From NCBI GenBank assembly GCA_911728435.2, contig OU452214.1:10976105-11040104 (forward strand): a DNA stretch of 64,000 nucleotides, in the 5' to 3' direction. The notes beneath the pieces were generated by a model. That model saw only the letters and a list, made by a program, of their open reading frames with translations, was not told where the DNA came from and searched no databases. The DNA is from Apoderus coryli. Its lineage: Eukaryota > Arthropoda > Insecta > Coleoptera > Attelabidae. Shown here in pieces: positions 12,701-24,700 of the stretch. A program made the position numbers and the translations under genes. Each line of letters begins with the position of its first letter. Position 1 is the stretch's first letter.

Positions 12701-15700
12701 TTTGTTTTTTATTCTTGAAAGTTTTCTTGAACCTTATTATTTAATTTATAAAAAAAAAAAGAAGATTCTGTTGCCTGAAGAAGACAACGTAATGTTGCCG
12801 AAACGTTGTACGAAGGATATGACATGAAATAAATGTTATTTAAAAAAACTAGTTTCATATGAACCTCATTCCCAGGAAAATCGACTAGTAAAAAAAGTTT
12901 TTGTTTTTAATTTATAATTTATTGTGCATTTGTTATTGATTATGTTTTTGTATTGATTTTTTTGTTTCGGGATAAATAAATAAAATAAACAAGAAAATTG
13001 AAATAATTATTTTTTGTATTTTATTATTATTATTTGGATGTAAATCAGGTCAAATATAACTTTCAAGAAAGTAAATAATAATTTTCAAATTTCACCAGTT
13101 AGGTAGTTGGAACCTATATTATTACAATTAAAATACAATATTTGTTATCAGGTTTCTGTGGCGTCATTGGTAGGGCGTTCGCTTCGCATGCGAAAGGTCA
13201 TGACTTTTGTCATAGATAAGACTACCACAAAACGACTGGGAAATCCCGCAGGGATTTCTTGTTAACTATAATAAAGCATGACTTATTAGGTTTTTATTTT
13301 TTTAATTCAAATTCAAAAATAAAAAAAAATTAAAAACAAATTAGTTAAAAAAAATAAAAAAAAATACAAAACAATTCAAAAAAAATAAATTATAAAAAAA
13401 ATTCAAAAATATTAAAAAAAAAAACACTAAAAATTTTTTTTTATAACCCTCAATGGCTTTTGTCATAGATAAGGCCACAAAACGACTGGGAAATCCCGCA
13501 AGGGGTTTCTTGTTAACTATAATAAAGCCTGTACAGTCCGTCTTTGTCGAAAAACTGTAAAAATAGGGCAAAAGTGGAAAATTTATTTTTGTCACATCCC
13601 GATGCATACTTTTTCAAAGTATAGCCTTCAAAACAACTGGGAAATCACGCAGTGATTTCTTGTTTATAAAAATTTCTATGTATATTTTATTTTTTAAATT
13701 TTTAAAATGTAATTTTTCCTCGAAATGGCCTTGACCACTGATGATGATGATGAAACATGTATGCTATTGACGGATATAAAAGTTATATCGAGGAGGTACG
13801 ACTTTGATTTTATACAATTAGTAATGATTTTATTATTATTTTGATGTAAATCAAGTGAAATATAATTTTCAACAAAGTTTTCTACATACCAAAATGCCCG
13901 TAATTGCTTCAAACCAGAAGATATAAATACAAATTAATTGCTGCAATTGCCAGTTTATTAAAAAAAAATAAAAAAAAATTAAAATTAAGAAAAAAAAAGT
14001 TTACAAAAAAAAAAAAAAAATTTAAATTAAAAAAAAAAACTTTTTTTATAACCCTCAATGACTTTTGTCATAGATAAGACTACCACAAAACGACTGGGAA
14101 ATCCCACAAGGGATTTTTTGTTCACTATAATAAAGCCCGCTTATAGTTACTAATAATACTTTATTATAGTTAACAAGATATCCCCGCAAGGGATTTCTTG
14201 TTAACTATAATAAAGTCTGCACTTCGTCCAAACTTCTGATATGTAAGATTTACCTTGTTTATGATGTTCCACGTTTTGATTCTTCTTGTACTCATGACCA
14301 CTACTGCTATAGTGATGCTTACTACTACTGTTATTACTATGTTCATGGTTCTTCGACTCATAATGACTCGCATACTGTTGCACTAAATTTGAGGTAGTAT
14401 GTTTACTATCGCGACTTTTCGGTGAATAAGAATCGGATAAGTCATCGCCGGAATTATCATCCAATCCATAATCCGAACTACTATTGCTTAATGAACCTTT
14501 TTTGGTACTGGGCAACTGACGATTAGCTAACGCGCTTCGTGTTGCTAACTCCGCCTTGCTTTTATTAGCTGTGATGTCGAGTAGCTCGTGAGGGGGTACC
14601 TGGAATGGGGGGTATTGTTGAGGAAATATGTTGAAGATTAAAAAAAACGTAACTTACAGCGTTATCAAATTCTTCTTTCACAGGTAGTTTCCTCTCGACT
14701 GTTGCTGTCTTATCATCATCAGGACTAACATCAGACACTTCAGTGTCCGACAGATCAGGATCCAAGGCTTTGTACAATGGTTTCGGTGGTTGTCTTCGTG
14801 TCATTTGTGGCGTCAACTGTTTCAAACTGACACTGTCATAAGGCAGTACCATCGGTAATCCTGCTTTACGTTGAGTATCCAACAAATCTTGCTCCAAAGC
14901 TGAAACAATTTTAATTAATTCAATTTGAAGGCATAACAATGCTTGTAATGTACTCACCAATGATCCGATCTTTTAAATTCTTCACCAAAGCGTTATATTC
15001 AGTATCTTTCTCCTGCAGCAACTGCTGATAAAAGTCTTCCCTATGCAGCATATCAAGTTCGCGTTGTTGGAAGTCCCTAACCAATTGTTTTGCTTTTGAA
15101 TACTTTTTCTCTAATGTTAGGTACTGGGTTTGCGACTGCTCCAACATATTCTGGTACGTTTGTACGTCCTTCCTGGCCGATATTAGATGCTTTTCGGAAT
15201 CGCGCAGTTTCTGATTCAGTTGGTCGAGTTTGTCAGCAGCGTCATCCGGTCGCATACCGTTTTGTTCCATAATCTGGAGATTTATAGAATGACAAACATT
15301 GTTCCAAGATTTTTGTGTTTAAAGTGTTAAAAATAAAAAGGCACAACACAAAACATGCTCAAAAAAAAAAACCTTACCTTATTGTTTCGACACACAATGT
15401 CATGCTCAGGCAAGCTCTGATTGCAACGTTGATTCTGTTTGATTTTTGAAACACATAAACACAAAACATTTAAAATACAACAAAGCAAACAACAATTAAA
15501 TCACACATACACACAAAAATCATTAATGTTAATACAAAAAAGCAAACAAATGTGTAAATTAATGCTCACCTCTTGTAGCAAATTTCTAAGTGATTCAGAA
15601 TTGTCTTGCTCCTCGAAAAGACTCTCCTGATTTAGAACTGTGGGACTAGCTGCACCATCGCTAACACTTGTGTTAGCTGAACCTAGAAGAAAGATTGTAT

Positions 15701-18700
15701 GAGCTTTTACGCTGAAAATATACTGAGCTCGAAGGGACATACTTGTCACAGGTATTGTACTGGCATCGCTCTGTTGCTGCTCTGCCTCAAACATTCGTTG
15801 TCGTCGTTCTTCACGATCTTTGTCCGCTTGCAAACTCTGTCTAATCAATTGCGCAACTTCACTGTTCTCCGGATCGCGTTCGCGACCTATACTGAACTTG
15901 ACTAGGCCTGAAGTATTTCTAAAAATTATTTATTTATTTATTTAAATTGTTTCCGTCTACTTCCACTGCGAATTTTGTACTGTTTTGGATTAATTTATCA
16001 AAAAACATCGTCTACATATCGGTTATACAAAAAGCTAATTGGAGGGCTACCACGGTTTATTAACGGGCGCAGAAAAGATTATATTATGGGTTTTTATCCA
16101 GTTCAGTTTTTTCGGGGGATTGAAGAGTCATTATATAATCGTACTATATTATTATATTATAAAAAAATAAAAAAAAAATTGAAAAAAAAAATAATAAAAA
16201 AAAAATTACAAAAAAAAAAAATAAAAAAAAATTTTTAAGAAAAATTACAAAAAAATTAAAAAATTTAATTCCAAAACGAAACAGCGATCACCCTGTAGTT
16301 ACATTTTTAGTGATATTCCGTTTTCAATCTGATTGGCTATTTCATTCTCTCCTTCTTTCAAAGGAAATAGTATTTTTCGATTATTATGAAATGGTTTGAA
16401 ATGCCTTCGCGTTTAAAAAGGCAGAATCCTTTTAGTTCTTGAGTTAAGTTAAAATAAATACTTTAATTTTAATTTCTCTAAAGATTAAAGGCCTGTTTGT
16501 TTCTAAGTCAATTTCAGTAAAGTTAGATTTTGTTTCTTTTTTAATTGATTAATATTTCGAATAGTCGGATTTAACGTCTGTTATGATTGTCAGCTTACAA
16601 TTATAATTAAAGTTTTGTGCGGAAATTAATATAATTATTCGTAATTAATTAAATTAAATTAACCAGTGTACAATTATACGGGTTCACTTGGGCTGAGACT
16701 TTAATTCAAATTCAAAGATAAAAAAAACAAAAAAAAAATTTAAAAAAAAAATTAATAAAAAAAAAATACAAAAATACATACAAAACACTAAAAATTGTTT
16801 TTTTATAACCCTCAATGACTTTTGTCATAGATAAGACCACAAAACGACTGGGAAATCCCGCAAGGGATTTCTTGCTAACTATAGTAAAGTCTGTCCGTCT
16901 TTGTCAAAAAACTGTAAAAATAGGGCAAAAGTGGTGTGCGAGTTAACTTAAAGTTGCACCGAAAGTGCAACCGCAGTACAGTCTATACGGAAAATTTATT
17001 TTTGTCACCATAAAAAAAAATTACAAAAAAAAATTAAAATTTTTTTTAAAAAATTAAAAAAAACAATCAAGAAAAAAATTAAAAAAAAAAAAACACTATA
17101 ATTTTTTTTTATAACCCTCAATGACTTTTGTCATAGATAAGACCACAAAACGACTGGGAATTCCTGCACGGGATTTCTTGTTAACTATAATAAAGCCTGC
17201 AATCCGTCTTTTTCGAAAAACTGTAAAAATAGAGCAAAAGTGGTGTGCGAGTTAACTTAAACTTAAAGCAGTACAGTCTATATGGAAAATTTGTTTTTGT
17301 CACCATAAAAAAAAATTACAAAAAAAAATAAATTTTAAATTAAAAGAAAAAATAAAAAAAAACACTACAATTTTTTTTTACAACCCTCAATGACTTTGGT
17401 CATAGATAAGACTACCATAAAACGACTGGGAAATCCCGCAAGGGATTTCTTGTTAACTATAATAGAGTCTGACAGTCTTTGTAATTAAGTTAACCAGTGT
17501 ACAATTTAAATAGCATATTGGGTTCACTTGGTCTGAGACTTTTAATTAGTATTTTTTCTGAGTGTATTCAACACCCGCTACTTAATTTATTTTGTCACAA
17601 AATTAAGTGTTTTATTATGAAGATTTCAGCTAATGAAGAATAAAAATTTGCTAATTAAAATGATATGGATATAGTTACCTAAGAACACTGGCAGCGTAAG
17701 CTTGCGTCACACCAACCAGACTCTTACCATCGACTTCAATAATTTGATCATTCACTTGGATACGGCCATCTTTTGCTGCTGCACCGTTTGCCGTGATTGT
17801 TTTCACAAATATCCCTATCAGAAAAAATACAAATGAATTTTCCCTTTAAATCCCCCTAAACCACCGTCGAACACACAAAACTAAACCGATTTATCTCGAT
17901 TATATTCACAAAAATGTTGTGGATTTGCAAAGAACTCAGGTCAAGTAAATCCAGATTTTTACGCAGGAAAATGTTTTTTATTAACTTACCCAGTTTTTCC
18001 AGTCCCGCATCAGCTCCAACCCCCATACCAATAATGCTCAGACCCAATCCCTCAGGCCCTTTAATCAATTCCACCGGGAACACATCCATTTTCTCCACCC
18101 GTTTCTCCAATTCATACTCTGCGGATGCAGCCACAGGATCCACATCTTCATTACGCCGATCATATTCCGAAATACTGAATGTGGAAAACACTCGCATCGG
18201 TTGAGTCGAGAAATTAACCTGTTGACACATAAGGAGTTCAACCCAACCCTACTAAAGCGTTGTTAAAGTTGTGCATATATACCTTCGTGGGTTTCGGTAT
18301 GTACAAAGGATACTCCAGATCGTCGTCGTCATCGTTCGCTGGTAGTCCTGGTACTTCCATCCAAAAGTGACCGTCCTCGTAATAGTGGACACCATGCTCC
18401 ACACCGATTATAGCGACAGGTTTCGCTACAAAATCGGTCACATCGTTGGAAGATGAACCATCTGCCGCGTTATTCACATCTGACAGGCTGGTCACCGAAT
18501 CTAGAATTAACGCCCTCGCTTTTCACTATTTATTAAAAAAAAAAACACTCATCCTTTTCAGTGAGTGCATTCAACTAATTCTGCAATTGAACGCGATTAA
18601 AAATTAGAGTGATTAATTGATTTAACGCAATTAATCAAACACATAAATAAAAAAGGAACCTAAGTTTCTAAATAAGAGTTTTTTTTATGTTCTTGAACCT

Positions 18701-21700
18701 TTTTTTTCCTTTTTTTTTCTTTTTTTTTTTTTTTTTTTTTTTCTTTGGGTTTGATGTTCTTGAAAACAAATTTTCTTTTTTTTTTTTTAATTTTTAGCAA
18801 AAAGTTACATTAAAGAATTAAAAATTGGCATTTATTTTTTTTTTTTTTTTGAGAAAAGAATTAAAAATTTGTCATTTTTTTAGAAAAAAATTAAAAATGT
18901 CATTTAATTATTTTTTGAGAAAAGAATTAAAAATGGCATTTTTTTTTTGTTTTTGAGAAAAGAATTAAAAATTGTCATTTATTTTTTTTTTTTTTTTTGA
19001 GAAAAGAATTAAAAATTTTCACTTATTTTTTTTTTTGAGAAAAGAATTAAAAATTTGTCATTTTTTTAGAAAAGAATTAAAAATGTCACTTATTTATTTA
19101 TTTTTTTGAGAAAAGAATTAAAAATTGTCACTTTTAATTGTCACTTTTTTTTTTGAGAAAAGAATTAAAAATTGTGATTTGTTTTTTTTTTTTTTTGAGG
19201 AAAGAATTAAAAATTGTCATTTATTTTAACTTCAAACACAACAAATGAACAAAATAACAATTAACATACCAATCAATCCTGAATCCGAAGCAGACACACT
19301 GGCATCAAACTTCGAATGACTCATCCCTTCCTCCTCCTCTTGCGATATATCCAGACTCGATGTCGACTCATAGAATTGCGATAACGGTTCAACATCTTTA
19401 CTATTTTTATTATTATTCTCCAATAAATTCTGCGTGATCGATGTCTCACGCATTCCGGACTCTTCCTCTTGGAGAGATGGTGGTCCTAAACTGTCATTCA
19501 ACGATATCGGACCTGACGAGTCGTGCACCGATGCAGTTATCGAGTCTTGCAGTGTGGAATTAGAAGGGCTTTGCGGCCATTTTGGTATGAATTTTGGATC
19601 TTTTGTGTGGAGGAGTTTTGTGATTTCCTGGGCTTCTTCGTCTGACAGAATGTCTGGTCTGGAAATGTCAGATTTAGGATTACTACTAGTGAGTCTATGG
19701 GGAGATTTTTCGACATATGAGTCCATTTTTTGATATTAAGTAAGTTGAGGGAGTTCAGGAATGTTTTTTTTACCAATATACCACACTTGGTAGGTAATTT
19801 GTATCAAGGATTTATCCAAGGAGCCTAAAAAGAATATAAAGGATTCTCCAATTGGGACGGGCCGATGTTGGCAGCCTGTTGTTTGTTTATTATTCACTCT
19901 CTGATACCAAATCACCATGACAAGTTACACAATTAATCAGGACATCTAAATGATAAAACTTAAATCATCAAAATGGGTGGAATGTGGTGTCAGCTCTTTA
20001 TCCGCAAAAATATTTGCCAATTCAAACAATATTACATCACAAGCCCAAACCATGGGTCAATACTAATCGCAAGGCAGTTGTGAAAATCTCTCCTTCTCAG
20101 GAGGCCCACGAAGAAATATCGAAATCCAGGTCCGAACATTTATTGGCCAAACCACATGCCAGACGAATAAAACTACACCCTGATGCATTTTTTTTTTTCG
20201 TGAAACACATGCGTCGCCCTAACAGATTTGGGAGGAGCATGAAGCCCAATCTGTAAGAGCAAGATCGATGACCGAATGATATTATTAATAATTTTGTAAA
20301 AATGGTACGATCTCTCAATGATAAGCCTGATATCTCACGTTTTCAAGGTCCTTCTCCATATTGTCCACACTCAGGAGCTGCGAGAGATTTGAACATCATC
20401 ACGCAGCTGTACTGTCATCAAACTGATTCAGGCGAGTCAGCATCAGACGAATCCGAGTCAGACAAGTCAGAGTCCTCGTAGATATGGAGTGCGACCCCTC
20501 GTTACACAGGATTTCTCATGCTTAATCCATTAGTATAAAGGAAATCTTACATTTATCGGCAAGTAACGGAATATAAAACGAAAAATGCAACTTTTTAATA
20601 AGACCTCGTAGATATGGGGTGCGACCCCTCGTTACACAGGATTTCTTACCCTCAATACATTGGTATAAAGAAAAGTTGGATTTTTTTGATTTTTTTCCGT
20701 TTCTGAAAGATAAATCCAAGGTTTTCCTTATTCCAATGGATTCAGGATGAGAAATCCTTTGCAACGAGGGGTCGCACCCTATATCTACGCGGATTTATTA
20801 AAAAGTTCGGACGAGTCAGAAGAGTCAGACGAGTCAGAGTCCTCGTAGATATGGGGTGTGACCCCTCGTTACACAGGATTTCTCATCCTGAATCCAGTAG
20901 TATAAAGAAAACCTTACATTTCTCGGCTAGGATGGGCTGGGTCGGCCTAGGATAGGCTAGGATGGGCTGGGTCGGGCTAGGGTGGGCCGGATTGGGCTAG
21001 GTTGGGCTGGATCGGACTAGAGTAAGCTTTGATGGCCTGGGTCCTGCTAGGATTGGCTGGGTCGGGCTAGGATGGGCTGGGTCGGGCTAGGATATGCTAG
21101 GGTGGGCTGGGTCGGACTAGGATAGGCTAGGATGAGCTGGGTCGGGCTAGGATAGGCTAGGGCGGGCTGGGTCGGACTATGATAGGCTGGGTCGGGCTAG
21201 GGTGTGCCGGATTGGGCTAGGATGGGCTGGATCGGACTAGGGTAGACTTTGATGGGTTGGATCGGGCTAGGATGGGCTGGATCGGACTAGGGTAAGGTTT
21301 GATGGCCTGGGTCGGGCTAGGATGGGCGGGGTCGAGCTAGGATAAGCGGGGTCGGGCTAGGATAGGCTAGGGAGGGCCCGATTGGTCTAGGATGGGCTGG
21401 ATCGAACTAGGGTAGGCTTTGATGGGGTAGGTCGGGCTAGGGTGGGCTAAGTCCGGCTAGGATGGGCTGGGTTGGGTTAGGATAGGCTAGGGTAGCCTGG
21501 GTCGGGCTAGGGTAAGCTTGGATGGGATGGGTGGGGTTAGGGTGGGCTGGGTCGGACTAGGATAGGCTAGGGTGGACTGGGTCGCGCTAGGATAGGCTAG
21601 AATAGGCTGAGTCGGGCTAGGATAGGCTAGGGCGGGCTAGGTCGGACTAGGATAGGCTAGGAGGAGCTGGGTCGGGCTAGAATAGGCTATGATGGGCTGC

Positions 21701-24700
21701 CAATCAATGGAGAGCCGCATTGACGCGTTTGAGATAGGAAGTACCGAGGCGAATAGGCAAAGAACGAAAGCTCCAATACATCGAGCACGTTATGAGGGAA
21801 GAGCGGTCGGAGCTCCTCCGAATCGTCATTGGAGGAAAGAATGAGGGCAAACGATCTGTGGGTAGACGGCAGACCTTCCGGTAGGTGTAGCTCTGTAAGG
21901 GGGGAGAAAACCAGTGGTGGAACCAGAAGAGCTTGCCAAAGGATTGATTAGGTACATGGGGAGTATAAGCAGACGTTTGGTTAGGATTTTTGCATACAGA
22001 AACCAATTCCTGTTAATGGTTAATTAAAATCACCACACGTAACCGTTTACTTTAATAGCTTTGTACGCTTACCTCGTGGATTTTTTCTCCAGAATCCTAT
22101 TTTTCCCAAGAAGATGCCAGAGAGACAAATATGGAAAAAATAACAAGAATCAAGTATTAGAATTCACTCAACACTTAAGTATAGGATGAATGAAGAGCAG
22201 GTTTTTAATTATTTTTACTGACACGAACTATTAACTTTGTTCAGTGTTTCATAATGTTGCGTTAACGTTGCACTAAAAATAATATTCGACACTCGTTTAT
22301 TTGCTCTTCTCGCCATCCAATATTAGATTTTGGAGACTGTTTTGAATGCCAAAACATCTTCTGTCCGTCATTACCGGGGACATTACACAAATTATTAAAC
22401 TGAAGCTGAAATACTCAGATAATCATTAGTTCTGCTTTGACAAAATGTCTTCTCTTATTTATTCTGCTTGGCGATTCAGGAAATTGTACTAATTATCGTT
22501 TTTACAACAGAAAAACAATGGGATCAAAGAATTTTTAATATTTCGAAGTCAGTAGTAAAATTGTGTTGTATTTTCATTAGCCTCAGAGTTTGAAGCACAA
22601 AAATTTCCCGCTTTGAGCCGGAGAAAATCACCTAAATTTCCGCTGTTTCTTTGCTTTATTTTGCTTCAGTAGAAAGTTCTTTTCAGTCTTCCTTGAGTCG
22701 AAGCAAATCTCTTTCTGCCATTTTCTATTCGGTCTATAAGATTTTTTTAAATATTTACACGACAGTCCATAATCTGGAGTAATTAGCGAGCAGTCGGAGC
22801 AGACATTGTCTAATATGGAAAAATGTATTTTTGAGTCGGAGCAACGGCGTCTTTAGTTTACTTAACAAATTCTCCGCCTCATCTAGCGGTGTATGTGTTT
22901 TTGTGTGTGTGTTTTTTGTGTATGTGTCTCTTGTGTATGTGGTTTTGTGTGTGTTTTTTGTGTATGTGTTTTTGTCTGTATGTTTGGTGTATGTGTTTTT
23001 GTGTGTTGTTTGCGTTTTTCTGTGTATGTCTGTTTTGTGTATGTGTTTTGGTGTGTGTTTTTGTGTGTATTTTTGGTGTATGTGTTTTTGTGTGTGTTTT
23101 TGTGTGTGTTTTTGTGTATGTGTTTTTAGTGTCTTTTTTTGTGTATGTGTTTTTGTGTGCGTTGTTTGTGTTTTTCTGTGTAAGTGTTTTTGTGTGTATT
23201 TTTGGTGTATGTGTTTTTGTGTGTGTTGGTTGTGTTTTTCTGTGTAAGTGTTTTTGTGTGTTGTTTGTGTTTTTCTGTGTATGTATGTTTTGTGTATGTG
23301 TTTTGGAGTGTGTGTTTTTGTGTGTATGTATGTTTTTTAAATATTTACACGATAGTCCATAATCTGGAGTAATTAGCGAGCAGTCCGAGCAGACATTCTC
23401 TAATATGGAAAAATGTCTTATTTGCGTCGGAGCAACGGCATCTTTAGTTTACTTGAGAAGTAATTTCAGTGCAACAATTCAAGTTAAAAGTTACTTTGAA
23501 CAGAAGATCCTAAATTTAACAAGAAACTGTAGATTTACTTTTGACAATCAAAAAAGATACTCACTTGCTACTCAACAAATTCTCCGCCTCATCTGGCGGT
23601 GTATGTGTTTTTGTGTGTGTTTTTTGTGTATGTGTTTTTGTGTGTTTTTTGTGTATGTGTTTTTATGTGTGTTGTTTGTGTTTTTCTGTGTATGTTTTTT
23701 AAATATTTACACGATAGTCTATAATCTGGAGTAATTAGCGAGCAGTCGGGACTCTAATATAGAAAAATGTCTTTTTTGAGTCGGAGCAACGGCGTCTTTA
23801 GTTTATTTGAGAAGTAATTTCAGTGCAACAATTGGAGTTAAAAGTTACTTTGAACAGAAGATCCTAAATTTAACCAGAAACTGTAGATTTACTTTTACAA
23901 TCAAAAAAGATACTCACTTGCTACTCAACAAATTCTCCGCCTCATCTGGCGGTGTATGTGTTTTTGTGTGTTTTTTGTGTTTTTTTATGTGTGTGTGTTT
24001 TTTGTGTATGTGTTTTTTGTGTATGTGTTTTTGTGTGTGTTGTTTGTGTTTTTCTGTGTATGTATGTTTTGTGTATGTCTTTTGGTTTGTGTGTTTTGTG
24101 TGTATTTTTGGTGTATGTGTTTTTGTGTGTGTGTTTTTGTGTATGTGTTTTTGTATGTATTTTGTGTGTGTTTTTTGTGTATGTGTTTTGTGTATGTGTT
24201 TTTGTGTGTTTTTTGTGTATGTGTTTTTGTGTGTGTTTTTTGTGTATGTGGTTTTGTGTGTATTTTTGGTGTGTGTTTTTGTGTGTGTTGTTTGTGTTTT
24301 TCTGTGTATGTTTTTTAAATATTTACACGATAGTCCATAATCTGGAGTAATTAGCGAGCAGTCGGAGCAGACTGTCTAATATGGAACAATGTCTTTTTTG
24401 AGTCGGAGCAACGGGGTCTTTAGTTTATTTGAGAAGTAATTTCAGTGCAACAATTCGAGTTAAAAGTTACTTTGAACAAATTCAACGGCAAACTGTAGAT
24501 TTACTTTTGACAATAAAAAAGATACTCACTTGCTACGCACCAAATTCTCCGCTTCATCTGGCGGTCTATGTGTGTTTTTTGTGTATGTGTTTTTGTGTAT
24601 GAGTTTTTTTTGTGTGTGTTTTTTGTGTATGTGTTTTTGTGTGTGTTTTGTGTGTGTTTTGTGTATGTGTTTTTGTGTATGTGTTTTTGTGTGTGTTTTT

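Larger units (their letters stand above)
12140..14220 (+). repeat. interspersed ATCCCGCAAGGGATTT elements (about five copies) and A-rich DNA
   Basis: Copies of the TATAACCCTCAATGACTTTT..CGCAAGGGATTTCTTGTTAA element lie at about 12280-12420, 13195-13280, 13437-13580, 14037-14140 and 14165-14220 (partial). All are on the plus strand, and several are preceded by TTTAATTCAAATTCAAAGAT plus an A-rich tract. A diverged copy lies at 13610-13670. They sit in the exon 15/16 intron. Confidence 0.85.

Noticed and set aside
13480..13510. Rho-independent terminator (AAATCCCGCAAGGGGTTT hairpin with T run)
   Set aside because: Eukaryotic intron; the hairpin belongs to a repeated element.
15090..15272. Plus-strand ORF in the coiled-coil exon
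   Set aside because: Antisense shadow of Spn exon 13.
21704..22006. Minus-strand 100-codon ORF
   Set aside because: Protein-like composition in part, but no motif or neighbour supports it; left as possible transposon decay.
22831..24350. Long Cys/Val/Phe-rich ORFs ([10 protein letters not shown] type)
   Set aside because: Direct translation of TGTGTTTTTGTGTATGTG simple repeat. Several frames are open at once.
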